Assembly: GCF_000744185.1 (NCBI RefSeq)
Contig: NZ_JQLL01000001.1
Coordinates: 2,261,001-2,325,000 of the forward strand
Direction: 5' to 3'
Source of the DNA: Carnobacterium funditum DSM 5970
GTDB lineage: Bacteria > Bacillota > Bacilli > Lactobacillales > Carnobacteriaceae
DNA: 64,000 nucleotides
A model generated the notes under the pieces. It made no database searches and was not told the DNA's origin. It saw only the letters and a program-made list of their open reading frames with translations. The position numbers were made by a program, and so were the translations under genes. Positions 18,867-28,701 of this stretch are shown one piece after another. Every line of letters starts with the position of its first letter. Position 1 is the first letter of the stretch.

Positions 18867-19930
18867 GTGCTAGGAACTTCAATTTTTCTTGGAGAGAATC
18901 TTAATGGAACGGTTAAAGAAAGTTTGCTTTCAATGAAAAAGCATGGGTTTACAGGTATTTTTTCATCTTTGCATATTCCAGAAGATGAAAGCGCACACTA
19001 CTTTAAACGAATGAAAATCTTAGGAGAGTGGGCAACTGAATTAGAAATGGAAGTCATGATGGATATTTCTGGCTCTGCATTACCAAAAGTCGGTTTATCT
19101 TTTGATAAACCACAAGAAATCCTGGCAATAGGCATATCAGGACTTAGAATAGATTATGGTATCAGTAACGAAATAATTATTAACTTATCACACGTTATGA
19201 AAGTTTCTTTGAACGCTAGCACTCTTACAGAAAAAGATCTAACTGAATTAAAAGCAGGAGGGGCAAATTTTAACCATTTAGAAGCTTGGCATAATTATTA
19301 TCCCAGACCGGAGACAGCTTTAGATAAAGAGAACTTTACAAAAAAAATCAATGGTTAAAGCAGGTTGGTTTTCGTGTTGTAGCTTTTGTTCCTGGCGATG
19401 ACCTATTAAGAGGTCCTCTTTTTGAAGGACTGCCTTCTCTTGAAAAACATCGTTATAGTCATCCATTGGCTGCGGCTATTGAATTGTTGACTGATTGTTT
19501 AGTGGATGATATTTATATTGGTGATCCAGGTTTAAAAAAGAAAACACAAAAGCAGTTCGAATCCTATTTTGAAAAAGATAAGATGCTTTTATTCGCTGAA
19601 CCAGAACAACAATCCGTTTATGCCCCTTCAGTAGCTGGCTTGCACCAGAATAGATGGGATGCAGCAAGAGACGTCATCCGTAGCGCCAACGCAAGATTTA
19701 AAAAGATTGATGAAATTATTCCAGAATCCCCCTTAAGTCGAAATAAAGGGAGTATCACGATTGACAACCAATACTATGGTCGTTACATGGGCGAAATTCA
19801 GATTTGCTTATCTGATTTGCCAACAGATAAAAAAGTGAATGTTGTCGCTCAAATAGTTCCAGAAGACCTTTCATTATTGAAATGGTGCAAAGGCGGACAG
19901 TCGTTTGAAATCACATTAACTAAACAGTAA
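18867..19930 (+). pseudogene. mupG: 6-phospho-N-acetylmuramidase (DUF871), frameshifted
   Basis: MupG hydrolyses MurNAc-6-phosphate-GlcNAc taken up by MurP, giving MurNAc-6P for MurQ. The first frame (GTG 18867 with GAGGTGGGG before it; MLGTSIFLGE start) runs to a stop at 19358. The rest, from about residue 165 on (VGFRVVAFVPGDDLLRGPLFEGLPSL...), continues in the -1 frame to 19930. The join is at an eight-A run, 19340-19347; nine A would give one 354-residue protein, close to the usual MupG length. In the reading frame the run presents A AAA AAA, a classic -1 slippage heptamer, so some full-length product might still form. It could also be a true mutation or a read error. Confidence 0.85.
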
Positions 19931-19946
19931 AAGAGGAGTTTATCAA

Positions 19947-20834
19947 ATGAATTTAGAAAAATTAGCTACAGAAACAAGAAATAAACAAACCATGCACTTA
20001 GATGAATTATCCGTATTAGAAATGATGCAACTTATGAATAAAGAAGATCAAACAGTGGCAGAAAAAGTCGCAGATGAAATCCCACAGATTACTAAAGTTG
20101 TAGAAGCAATTATAAAATCATTTAATCAAGAAGGACGTTTAATTTATATGGGTGCCGGTACAAGCGGTCGTTTGGGAGTATTAGATGCAGCTGAATGTGT
20201 GCCTACATTTAGTGTAGATCCCAGTATGGTGCAAGGATTAATTGCCGGTGGGATGAAAGCGATGACAGTTGCAGTAGAGGGAGCTGAGGATTCAAAAGAA
20301 CTTGGTGAAGAAGATTTGAAAAAAATTGACTTATCTGAAAAAGATACCGTTATTGGGATTGCAGCGAGTGGTCGTACTCCTTATGTAATCGGCGGTTTAG
20401 AATACGCTAAAGAAATTGGAGCGATGACAGCTACTATATCATGTAATAAAGATGCTGAAATCAGCCAGTACGCACAACTTCCAATTGAGGTAGAAGTAGG
20501 TCCAGAAGTATTAACAGGATCAACAAGATTAAAATCAGGTACAGCTCAAAAATTAGTTTTAAATATGTTGTCTACAGGCGCAATGATTGGTGTCGGGAAA
20601 GTGTATCAAAACTTAATGGTTGATGTAAAGCCATCCAATAAAAAGTTAGAAGAACGTTCGAAACGAATTATTATGGAAGCAACAGCGTGTTCTTATGAAG
20701 AAGCAAGCAAAGCTTTCAAAAAAGCAGATCAGCAGGTGAAATTAGCTATCGTAATGATATTGACTGGTTTATCTAAAGAAGCGTCAGAAAAAAAATTAAC
20801 AAAAGCAAAAGGATTTATCCGTAAAACAATTTAA
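19947..20834 (+). CDS. murQ: N-acetylmuramic acid 6-phosphate etherase
   Basis: Cleaves the lactyl ether of MurNAc-6-phosphate to give GlcNAc-6-phosphate and D-lactate during cell-wall recycling. The SIS-domain sugar-phosphate site ([22 protein letters not shown]) and the family motif [19 protein letters not shown] are intact; 295 residues, normal. It has a good AGAGGAG ribosome site 16 bases after the mupG frame ends. It is the middle gene of the recycling operon and is intact, unlike its two neighbours, so it could still process MurNAc-6P from another route. Confidence 0.96.
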   Translation: MNLEKLATETRNKQTMHLDELSVLEMMQLMNKEDQTVAEKVADEIPQITKVVEAIIKSFNQEGRLIYMGAGTSGRLGVLDAAECVPTFSVDPSMVQGLIAGGMKAMTVAVEGAEDSKELGEEDLKKIDLSEKDTVIGIAASGRTPYVIGGLEYAKEIGAMTATISCNKDAEISQYAQLPIEVEVGPEVLTGSTRLKSGTAQKLVLNMLSTGAMIGVGKVYQNLMVDVKPSNKKLEERSKRIIMEATACSYEEASKAFKKADQQVKLAIVMILTGLSKEASEKKLTKAKGFIRKTI

Positions 20835-20868
20835 TGTAATGAAAGATAAAACTTAGGAGGGTTTAAAA

Positions 20869-22349
20869 ATGGCTGAAAACAAAGAACAACGCTTAGCTAG
20901 AGAAATATACGCACAAGTAGGCGGGATGGGAAATGTAAATAAAGTTATTCATTGTATGACACGAGTTCGGATGGATATTAAAGATACTACGTTAGTTGAT
21001 ATGGTAGGTTTAAAGAAAATTGATGGAGTTTTGGGTATCGTTGAAGAAGAAACGCTTCAAGTAGTTTTAGGTCCCGGTATCGTAAACAAAGTAGCCAAAG
21101 AAATGGTGAAAATGGGAGGTGTAGGACTAGGAGAAATAATACCAGTTCAAGCTTCAACACAAAGCAACTCATCAAATGGTTCAGTAAACGGACGAGAAGA
21201 AGCTGAACGCAAGACAGCCATCACAAAAGCAGAACAAAAGAAAAAAATAACACGCCATTTAAACGTGCATTAAAATCAATTGCTAATATTTTCGTTCCAT
21301 TAATTCCTGCATTTGTAGGAGCCGGTATTATTGGCGGAATCTCTTCAGTCTTACAAAACTTGTTAACCGCAGGGGAAATTTCTGCAGATTATTGGGTTAC
21401 GATTGTTCTTGTATTAAATATCATTAAAAATGGATTATTTGCTTTCTTAAATATTTATGTTGGGATAAACGCAGCAAAAGTCTTTGGTGCTACTGAAGGG
21501 TTAGGTGGAGTTGTTGCAGGAATTGTTTACTTAACTGGAATGACACCTGAAATGCCTTTGCCAAACATATTCACCGGTGGAGATTTAATAGCTGGACAAG
21601 GTGGTATTATAGGTGTTGTTTTTGCAGTATACCTATTATCTCTAGTAGAGAAAGCATTGCGTAAAGTAATTCCTGACTCATTAGACGTCATTATAACCCC
21701 AACGGTATCACTGTTGGTTATTGGATTAAGTACAATTTTCTTTATTATGCCTCTAGCTGGTGTTATTTCAGCAAGTTTAGTTGGAACGATTACTTGGGTT
21801 TTGAACGTTGGAGGAGCATTTTCCGGTTTTGTTCTCGGTTTGACATTCTTGCCAATGGTCATGTTTGGCTTGCATCAAGTCTTGACACCCATTCATATTG
21901 AAATGATTGCTTCACAAGGTATGACACTACTGTTACCAATTTTAGCTATGGCAGGTGGCGGACAAGTCGGTGCAGCTTTAGCTCTTTGGGCAAAATGTCG
22001 TAAAAACAAACAATTAACAAATATGATTAAAGGTTCTTTACCAGTTGGAATATTAGGAATTGGAGAACCGCTAATTTACGCAGTTACATTGCCACTAGGA
22101 CGTCCATTTATTACGGCTTGTATTGGTGGCGGTATTGGGGGAGCAGTTATCGGTGGTATTGGTGGCATCGGGGCTACTGCAATCGGACCTTCAGGAGTTG
22201 CATTGATTCCATTAATTTTTGGTAATTTATGGTGGGGTTATGTGTTAGGCTTATTAGCAGCTTACATCGGAGGATTTGTTGTTACTTATTTATTCGGTGT
22301 ACCAAAAGAAGCTATGGAACCAACTGAACTACCATCAATTGAGAAATAA
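20869..22349 (+). pseudogene. murP: PTS MurNAc/MurNAc-GlcNAc transporter EIIBC, frameshifted
   Basis: MurP imports and phosphorylates muropeptide sugars. The first frame holds the EIIB domain with its phosphocysteine in VIHCMTRVR (about residue 28) and stops at 21273. The EIIC membrane domain ([20 protein letters not shown], then multiple membrane segments and [18 protein letters not shown]) continues in the -1 frame to 22349. The join is a seven-A run at 21241-21247; one more A restores a continuous protein of about 493 residues. AGGAGGG precedes the start. No EIIA is fused; the IIA would have to come from a separate gene, possibly the one at 24554. With mupG it is the second one-A loss in this operon. 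Confidence 0.85.
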
Positions 22350-22401
22350 TAAGATTGACCTAATTGAAATAGATGCTGTAGAATAAATAAGTTGAATGAA
22401 T

Positions 22402-22450
22402 GAACAAAAGTCCTCTGAAGTTATTCATTTAGAGGACTTTTGTTCTTCTT
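22402..22450 (+). terminator. terminator between murP and the regulator gene
   Basis: GAACAAAAGTCCTCT (22402-22416) pairs perfectly with AGAGGACTTTTGTTC (22431-22445), followed by TTCTT. The short T-tract may allow read-through into the regulator gene, whose own promoter is not evident. Confidence 0.7.
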
Positions 22451-22467
22451 AGGAAAGGAGTTTGTCT

Positions 22468-23337
22468 ATGCAAAGCAATCTATTATTTTTAATTCAAGAA
22501 CAACTGAATGATTTGCCCGAATCGGAAAAAAAAATAGCAAAAAAAATTCTAGAAGATCCGGCTGCGGTGATTCAAATGAATGCTACTAGTTTAGCAGCAA
22601 AAGCTGGTTCTAGTTCGGCAGCTGTTATTCGATTTTGTCATTCGATTGGCTTAGCAGGATTCACTCAATTAAAATTAAATTTATCAGCGGATTCTCAAAG
22701 TATCCAAGAAAAACTTTACAGTGAAATTCAGCAGGATGAAGATTTAGAGCAAATTAAAAAAAAATTTTTATTACAGACTCATCATGTATTTAAAGAAACA
22801 AACCAAAGTTTGTCATCTAAAGATGTATCAAAAGCATCCGATTGCTTTAATGAAAGTACGACAATTTATACCTATGGTTTGGGAGCCTCTCATTTGGTAG
22901 CAATGGATTTACAACAAAAATTCAGCCGACTTGGGAAATCAGTTATCTGTTCACAAGATCAGCATCTTCTAGCTACCTCCATGTCAGTAGCCAAAAAAAA
23001 AGCGGTGTTTTTTGCAGTATCTAATAGTGGAGAAAAACAGGAAGTGATAGCCTTAATGAAAATAGCGAAAAATCTTGGAATAAAAACTATTTCATTGACG
23101 AAAGAATCAGATAATTCGTTAAGTCAACTTGCAGATATTTCTCTGAAAACAGCCAATACACATGAAGCACCATTAAGAAGCGGAGCAACGGCTTCTTTAT
23201 TGGTTCAAATGTATGCTATTGATTTATTGTTTTATGACTTTGCTACAAAAAATTATCAAAAAACGATAGAAAATTTGGAGAAATCAAAAGATGCCATTCG
23301 AAATTTAACTCAGTACCTTGAAAAAGAAAACAAGTAA
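22468..23337 (+). CDS. RpiR-family regulator, probably of MurNAc use (MurR-like)
   Basis: 289 residues with an N-terminal RpiR-type helix-turn-helix (NATSLAAKAGSSSAAVIRFCHSIG) and a C-terminal SIS domain (IYTYGLGASHLVAMDLQQKFSRLG, VFFAVSNSGEKQEV) that senses phosphosugars. Position directly after mupG-murQ-murP suggests it controls that operon with MurNAc-6P as effector, through the TGAAAT-type palindromes upstream. That link is inference. ATG 22468 is used because GGAAAGGAG lies before it; a TTG two codons earlier is too close to the ribosome site. It lies behind a terminator, so it may be expressed mostly by read-through. Confidence 0.88.
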   Translation: MQSNLLFLIQEQLNDLPESEKKIAKKILEDPAAVIQMNATSLAAKAGSSSAAVIRFCHSIGLAGFTQLKLNLSADSQSIQEKLYSEIQQDEDLEQIKKKFLLQTHHVFKETNQSLSSKDVSKASDCFNESTTIYTYGLGASHLVAMDLQQKFSRLGKSVICSQDQHLLATSMSVAKKKAVFFAVSNSGEKQEVIALMKIAKNLGIKTISLTKESDNSLSQLADISLKTANTHEAPLRSGATASLLVQMYAIDLLFYDFATKNYQKTIENLEKSKDAIRNLTQYLEKENK

Positions 23338-23386
23338 CAAAAAGAGAATTTGCCATAAAGTATTTAGACCCAAATTTCTTCACAAA

Positions 23387-23425
23387 AAAAAGCGTAAAGC
23401 AGCCAGAGACTATTTTATGCTTTTT
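23387..23425. terminator. bidirectional terminator, murR-like gene and uppP
   Basis: AAAAAGCGTAAA (23387-23398) pairs with TTTATGCTTTTT (23414-23425) with one wobble. It separates two convergent genes and has A and T flanks usable in both directions. Confidence 0.65.
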
Positions 23426-23448
23426 CCATTTATTGACCTAGTATTTTA

Positions 23449-24273
23449 TTAATTAAACAAAACAAAATAACCGATTACGATTATACCTAAGATAATGCGA
23501 TACCAACCAAAAGCTTTGAAGTCATTATTTTTGATGTAGCCTAACAAGAACTTAATAGCGACTACTGAGACCATGAAAGCTACAATCATACCCGTTAGCA
23601 AAGTCGCAATCTCCATACCAGTAAAGTCAAAGCCAAATTTAACTAATTTTAAAGCGCTGGCTCCAAACATGACAGGAATAGATAAAAAGAATGAGTACTC
23701 TGCTGCAATATAACGAGAAGAGCCAAGTAAGATGGCACCTAAGATTGTTGCACCTGAGCGGGAGGTACCTGGAATCAATGAAAGAACTTGGAACATACCA
23801 ATTAGAAAGGCTGTTTTATAAGTCAAATCACTAAAAGATTGAATGGATCCTTTATGATTTTTATTGCGGTTCTCAATAATGATAAATAAAATACCATAGA
23901 CAATTAATGTAATAGCCACCGTAATGTAATTGTAAAGATGATCATTCAACCAATCATCAAACAGTAATCCTAAAACTGCAGCTGGCAGGACACCAACGAT
24001 TACTTTGTACCAAATAGACATGGTTTCTTTTTTCTCAGCGTTTGTTTTTTTAGGAGAAAAAGGGTTTAGTTTATGGAAAAAAAGAAGAACAACGGCAAGT
24101 ATTGCTCCAAGTTGAATCACAACAAAAAACATTTCTTTGAATGCGGCAGATGCGTCCAATTGAATGAATTCTTCAACTAAAATCATATGCCCGGTACTGC
24201 TGATTGGCAGCCATTCTGTAATACCTTCAACGACTCCAAGAAAAATTGCTTTTAATAATTCAATAAAAATCAT
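23449..24273 (-). CDS. uppP: undecaprenyl-diphosphatase
   Basis: An integral membrane phosphatase (BacA family) that converts undecaprenyl diphosphate to the monophosphate for reuse in wall synthesis; it also gives bacitracin tolerance. Conserved motifs [15 protein letters not shown] near the N-terminus and [13 protein letters not shown] in the middle are intact, with about eight hydrophobic segments. 274 residues. Ribosome site AAAAGGGG lies before the start. It is monocistronic and convergent with the regulator gene. Confidence 0.95.
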   Translation of the reverse strand: MIFIELLKAIFLGVVEGITEWLPISSTGHMILVEEFIQLDASAAFKEMFFVVIQLGAILAVVLLFFHKLNPFSPKKTNAEKKETMSIWYKVIVGVLPAAVLGLLFDDWLNDHLYNYITVAITLIVYGILFIIIENRNKNHKGSIQSFSDLTYKTAFLIGMFQVLSLIPGTSRSGATILGAILLGSSRYIAAEYSFFLSIPVMFGASALKLVKFGFDFTGMEIATLLTGMIVAFMVSVVAIKFLLGYIKNNDFKAFGWYRIILGIIVIGYFVLFN

Positions 24274-24451
24274 GTTAAACCCCTTTTAATTTCATTTTAG
24301 TAACACGTAAAAATAAGTATACCTGATTTTAAGCAAACATCCAAATAAAAATTTAGCTGAATGACGTTTTCATTACTAATAAAAAAATAAATGGATTTAA
24401 ATACGACTGTTTTAAAATAACGTTTATTGTATAAATTGAGACCGGTTTATC

Positions 24452-24480
24452 TTCAAAAAAAAAATGATGTATGGTATTAT
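24452..24480 (+). promoter_or_regulatory. promoter of the PTS IIA gene
   Basis: TTCAAA, 17 bases, TATTAT, ending 73 bases before the start codon at 24554. A plausible sigma-A promoter. Confidence 0.45.
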
Positions 24481-24553
24481 AGAGTAGAGTTCTAGTTTTT
24501 GCTAAACTAACTGAATGAAAAGATAACAAACAATTTAAGGGAGATGGACAGAA

Positions 24554-25063
24554 ATGGGATTATTTGATTTTTTAAAGAAAAAAGATGAAACACCTGAAAA
24601 TAATTCAATTAAACTATATGCACCAGCTAATGGGAAGTTAGTTTCAATTGATGAAGTTTCAGATCCAGTATTTTCTCAAAAAATGATGGGAGATGGCTTT
24701 GCGGTTATTCCAACTGACGGAAAAATTACTTCACCAGTAGCTGGAAAAGTATTAAGTGTCTTTCCAACACAGCATGCGGTGGGTATTTTACTTGAGAATG
24801 GAGTAGAAATTTTACTTCATATGGGTCTTGATACAGTGGAGTTGAATGGTGGACCTTTTGAAACAGCTGTTAAAGAAGGCGACGAAGTGAATGAAAATAC
24901 AGTTGTTTCAACAGTTGATTTAGCAGCTCTTGAAGCAGCAGGAAAAGACAATGCTATTGTTGTTGTATTCACTAACATGGATAAAGTTGCTGACTTTAAA
25001 TTAGACACAACAGGAACGATTTCTGCAAAAGCAGAAATCGGATCTATCTCAGCTAACGCATAA
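24554..25063 (+). CDS. PTS glucose-family EIIA, stand-alone
   Basis: A free-standing glucose-type IIA domain (PF00358) of 169 residues: IKLYAPANGKLVSIDEV, PVAGKVLSVFPTQHAVGI with one active-site His, and EILLHMGLDTVELNG with the phosphorylated His. It passes phosphate from HPr to an EIIB domain. As a single-domain protein it can serve several permeases that lack their own IIA, such as glucose/maltose or MurNAc transporters; the murP product two genes away has only IIB and IIC. GGGAGATGG precedes the ATG. Confidence 0.92.
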   Translation: MGLFDFLKKKDETPENNSIKLYAPANGKLVSIDEVSDPVFSQKMMGDGFAVIPTDGKITSPVAGKVLSVFPTQHAVGILLENGVEILLHMGLDTVELNGGPFETAVKEGDEVNENTVVSTVDLAALEAAGKDNAIVVVFTNMDKVADFKLDTTGTISAKAEIGSISANA

Positions 25064-25072
25064 ATAATTGTA

Positions 25073-25111
25073 AAAAAAGAACTTTCCTATTAAAGGAAAG
25101 TTCTTTTTTTG
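25073..25111. terminator. bidirectional terminator, PTS IIA and lactonase genes
   Basis: AAAAAAAGAACTTTCCT pairs with AGGAAAGTTCTTTTTTT across a five-base loop; the A and T tracts make it work for both convergent genes. Confidence 0.88.
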
Positions 25112-25164
25112 ATGAGAACCATTTTTAAAACATGAAAAAAGTAAGTTAGAGTTCTTATTTAGTA

Positions 25165-26199
25165 TTATCTGAAATGGACACAAACACATTCAGGAGCATA
25201 TACGTCTTTTTGAAGTAGGGATAATTTTCCAGTATCTTGATTTCGTTCAAATAAGGTTAAATTATCCGAATCTTGGTGAGCTACAACGACAAACTTTCCA
25301 GTAGGATCAAGGTCAAAATCGCGAGGGATCTTTCCTTCAGAATGTACAATTTCTACTAGTTTCAATAATTGGTCTTTTGATGAAACCTTAAAAACAGCAA
25401 TTGAATCGTGTCCTCGGTTTGACGCATAAACAAATTTTCCATCTTGCGAAATCCGAATAGCTGCACCGCCATTGAAGCTAATATGTTCAGTTGGAATCGT
25501 AGGAGTTGTTTGAACAGGAGTAAACACTCCTGTGTTCAGATCATAATGTAAGGTTATTATTTCACTGCTTAACTCTCCAAACAGATAAGCTGTTTTTTGG
25601 TTTGGATGAAAGACTAGATGTCGAGGGCCAGTACCAGGAGTAACATCTAAGCAATTTACTTCGGATAATTGCCCGTTATTATCGACAGAATAAGTATAAA
25701 CAGCATCTGTACCAAGGTCACAGGCTATTACATAACGACCATCCGGTGAGAGATCAAAATAATGAGCATGTGGAATTTTTTGATTTTCATGGATACTAGA
25801 ACCTGAATGCTTAACAGTATCTAGCAGAGTCAAATGCCCTTCTTTATCTGTTTTAAAAACAGACACTTCACCTTTATGGTAATTCGCCGTATAAACAAAA
25901 GAGCGGACTTTATCATAGCTTACATAACAAGGAGGAGCTCCTTCAGCAGAAACGATACCAGATTGAATGATTTCATTTGATTCATTTCTTTTAAAGGCAA
26001 CAAGAGCACCATCGCCATTTTCTTTTGAAATAGAATACAACCTATCTTTATCGTCTGATAAAGTTAAGTATGTTGGATTGTCTGCTCTAACAAGAAATGA
26101 ACTTTCTGTTAGTTTTTTCTTATCTGTATCTAATTGAATTTTATAGATACCTTTACTTTCTTTTTTAGTATAGGTGCCTAAATAAATAGTTTCGTTCAT
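25165..26199 (-). CDS. lactonase family beta-propeller protein (6-phosphogluconolactonase-like)
   Basis: A seven-bladed beta-propeller of the Pgl/YkgB lactonase family (PF10282), 344 residues: begins NETIYLGTYTKKESKGIY and has the repeated blade pattern SPDGRYV, GPRHLVFHPNQKTAY, SQDGKFVYASNRGHDSIAVF and LDPTGKFVVVAHQDSDN. The last histidine-rich strand matches the family. Members hydrolyse 6-phosphogluconolactone in the pentose phosphate pathway, but others have different substrates, so the exact reaction is inferred. AGGGGGAA precedes the ATG on the minus strand. No operon partner. Confidence 0.88.
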   Translation of the reverse strand: MNETIYLGTYTKKESKGIYKIQLDTDKKKLTESSFLVRADNPTYLTLSDDKDRLYSISKENGDGALVAFKRNESNEIIQSGIVSAEGAPPCYVSYDKVRSFVYTANYHKGEVSVFKTDKEGHLTLLDTVKHSGSSIHENQKIPHAHYFDLSPDGRYVIACDLGTDAVYTYSVDNNGQLSEVNCLDVTPGTGPRHLVFHPNQKTAYLFGELSSEIITLHYDLNTGVFTPVQTTPTIPTEHISFNGGAAIRISQDGKFVYASNRGHDSIAVFKVSSKDQLLKLVEIVHSEGKIPRDFDLDPTGKFVVVAHQDSDNLTLFERNQDTGKLSLLQKDVYAPECVCVHFR

Positions 26200-26300
26200 T
26201 GACAGTTCCCCCTACAAATTCGTATTCAAACCCAAATTTAGTATAGCATAGAAAAAAAAATAAAAAAATATTCAGAGTAGAAAGAAAAAATTCTTGGAAA

Positions 26301-26339
26301 GTTAAAAGTGCTGGGACAAAATGTCCCAGCACTTTTAAC
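26301..26339 (-). terminator. 18-bp perfect hairpin after the CDP-glycerol transferase-like gene
   Basis: GTTAAAAGTGCTGGGACA (26301-26318) and TGTCCCAGCACTTTTAAC (26322-26339) are perfectly complementary with a three-base loop. It lies seven bases past the stop of the leftward gene. The downstream T-tract on the minus strand is interrupted, but the stem is very strong. Confidence 0.75.
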
Positions 26340-26345
26340 TTCATA

Positions 26346-28460
26346 TTATTTTTTTTTTGATAATAGATCGCTAACGGCCTCATAAATTCGCTGACTTGAA
26401 TCGACATCTTTGTATTCAAGTAAAGCATCAGCTTTTTGACGATTTTTACGACTCATTTTAAACTCGTTTTGACCGATTTGATTGAATAGATAAATCAAAT
26501 CCTCCTCATTAGATGTGATTTCTCCAGGTAATTCATTGGAATACAGGTCATTAACCGATTGTGTGGCTTCATTATCTGGTCCTTGGACATCCGGTTGAAA
26601 AAAACAAACGGGTTTAGTTAAAAAACTAAAATCAAAAGCAAGCGGATCGTAATCTGTAATAAATACCTTGCTTTCTTTGAGTAACTGAAGAACATCTGCT
26701 TGCTCTTGTAAGATGACGTTGCAGCCTAATTCAACAAATTGATTGAAATAACGAATCATAGCATGTGGTAGAGCAAACGTGATAGTTAACTTATAGGTTG
26801 TAAGAAAGGTCTTGAAATCATCGTGTTCTATTACAGAAATGAATCGTTCAGCTGTTCGATCAATGGACTCAGTCTGGTAATGCAACCCTATTTCTTGATC
26901 GGCTGGGAAAAATAACAACTGATTATTAGGTTCAAGTTGAGCTTGGGTATCTAGTAGTCTATCGAAACGTGCTAGCCCAGACAAAATGACTTGTTGTTCT
27001 GGATAGCCAAGGGTATCAATTGCGTATCGTTTTTCATGTTTTGAACTGACTAAAAATAAGTCTGTTTTAAATAATTTGGTTGAAAAACCATAAGACTGCT
27101 TTGAAGGTTGTAAACCTAATACATTGTTTTGTAACAAAACTCGTTTTGCCCCAATGAGGTCAATCCATAAAGGATTACGAGTTGGATAGATATGATAAGG
27201 AGCTTGCGTTGTTAAAATAACTTTGGCCTTTAATAAAAATTGAATGTATTTTTTCGACTTGAATAATAAAATACGCTCACTATCAAACGAGATAGCTTTT
27301 TCATAATCTATAGAAGCTTTATCTAAAACATAAAAGACATTTATTTCAGGATGGTTTTTACGCAAATAGCAAAAAAAGAGCCAACCGTTATTACGAGCTT
27401 CTAATGGTTTTTCACCAATAATCCAACTATCTTGTTCAGAAACAAAAGGCTTGATGAGGCGAGAGAATGGTCGTATTTCTTTATAATACTCATAAACCTC
27501 TTTATCATACTTTGTTGCTGCTAAAGAAAGACCGTTGTATTGTTCAGTAAAATTCGGTGAGAAAAGATAAACAGATTTCCCGTAAGCAACATCTTGATCT
27601 TTAAATAATTTACGAGATTTCAAATCATGTGGACCGGCAACTCTCACAACAGTAGGTTCAAATAAACCATTTAAATAGACTTCAAAATAAAAATCGAAAT
27701 CATCATCGCCATTATTACGAATAAATAATTCTTTAGCAAGTAAGTTCAAATCAACAGATATCGTGTAATGATAATGATAAAGATGGGTCCCATGTTCTAA
27801 TTCTTCTAATTGATGATTTGAATGCAGGACGAGTTTATAATCTGATTTACGTCCAACCATAATGGTATCAATTCGATTAATAGCAATAGCAGTGGTGATT
27901 AATTTCCCATTAATCACTAAGGTATTGTTTTTTTGAGGCTCAATATGTTCGATTTGGCTTGAATGAATATAACGAATACTACGTACTGGAATATTTACTG
28001 TAAAACAAAATCCATTTGTTTTTCGACTAAAATAGGGATAGATATCATTTTCTTGGTCTTTAAATTGCGATAACCCAATAGAATCGAATTGATCGAATAA
28101 ATCTAGTGAAAGTGCTTCGTCTTTTTTAATCCAATCAGAATCTTGCAAGTAATGTACGCTAAAATAAAATTCAAAATGAGCTTTTGGGTTTTCGTGAGTA
28201 TGTTGACGAATAAAATCACGAATGCTTAGCGTAAAACTGTATGTAGATTCATTTTTTTTCTCAGCTAGAAAAGGATAACGTTCTCCTGTTTCTCGATGCA
28301 AAATATAAAATTCATCTAGCTTGGCCGATTGAGGTGTTGAGAGAGTTAATGTAGTTGTGATGGTATCTTCAATTTTTTGAATGGTAAAAGATGGATGCTT
28401 TACATTTTCTTGTGGTTGGTTAGTTTCTTCTTCAGTTTGAATGTCTTTGCTGGATGACAT
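26346..28460 (-). CDS. CDP-glycerol glycerophosphotransferase family protein
   Basis: A 704-residue protein without signal peptide or membrane segments. The C-terminal 380 residues match the CDP-glycerol:poly(glycerophosphate) transferase fold of TagB/TagF/TarL enzymes: WIIGEKPLEARNNGWLFFCYLRKNHPEINVFYVLD, then KVILTTQAPYHI and a SKVFITDYDPLAFDFSFLTKPVCFFQPD region near the end. That is the site that normally contains SDYSSxxFD, and here it reads TDYDPLAFD. The first 300 residues are beta-rich and of unknown role, perhaps an accessory domain. It probably builds a teichoic-acid-like or polysaccharide glycerol-phosphate decoration at the inner face of the membrane. GGAGG before the ATG supports the start. 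No other tag/tar genes are nearby. Confidence 0.82.
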   Translation of the reverse strand: MSSSKDIQTEEETNQPQENVKHPSFTIQKIEDTITTTLTLSTPQSAKLDEFYILHRETGERYPFLAEKKNESTYSFTLSIRDFIRQHTHENPKAHFEFYFSVHYLQDSDWIKKDEALSLDLFDQFDSIGLSQFKDQENDIYPYFSRKTNGFCFTVNIPVRSIRYIHSSQIEHIEPQKNNTLVINGKLITTAIAINRIDTIMVGRKSDYKLVLHSNHQLEELEHGTHLYHYHYTISVDLNLLAKELFIRNNGDDDFDFYFEVYLNGLFEPTVVRVAGPHDLKSRKLFKDQDVAYGKSVYLFSPNFTEQYNGLSLAATKYDKEVYEYYKEIRPFSRLIKPFVSEQDSWIIGEKPLEARNNGWLFFCYLRKNHPEINVFYVLDKASIDYEKAISFDSERILLFKSKKYIQFLLKAKVILTTQAPYHIYPTRNPLWIDLIGAKRVLLQNNVLGLQPSKQSYGFSTKLFKTDLFLVSSKHEKRYAIDTLGYPEQQVILSGLARFDRLLDTQAQLEPNNQLLFFPADQEIGLHYQTESIDRTAERFISVIEHDDFKTFLTTYKLTITFALPHAMIRYFNQFVELGCNVILQEQADVLQLLKESKVFITDYDPLAFDFSFLTKPVCFFQPDVQGPDNEATQSVNDLYSNELPGEITSNEEDLIYLFNQIGQNEFKMSRKNRQKADALLEYKDVDSSQRIYEAVSDLLSKKK

Positions 28461-28701
28461 AAAATCGTACCTCCATTATCGCGTATTTTACGCTCTTTCA
28501 TTTGCTTTATCATACCAGTCTGTTCATAAGTAGGCAAACGATTTTCGTTAAATGATAAGGACTTTTAAACAGAAGAGCTTAAAATCGATTTAGTCACAAA
28601 AGAACAAGTGCAAAATAAGGTTTTCTTTACCATTATAATGATGGATATGCTAAAATAAAAGAGCGGCAATAAAACGATGATTAGAGGAAGGAATGAAACA
28701 A

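Noticed and set aside
21360-22349. Separate EIIC gene starting at 21360
   Set aside because: The EIIC homology begins about 85 bases earlier, right at the frameshift, and no ribosome site precedes 21360; it is the second part of murP.
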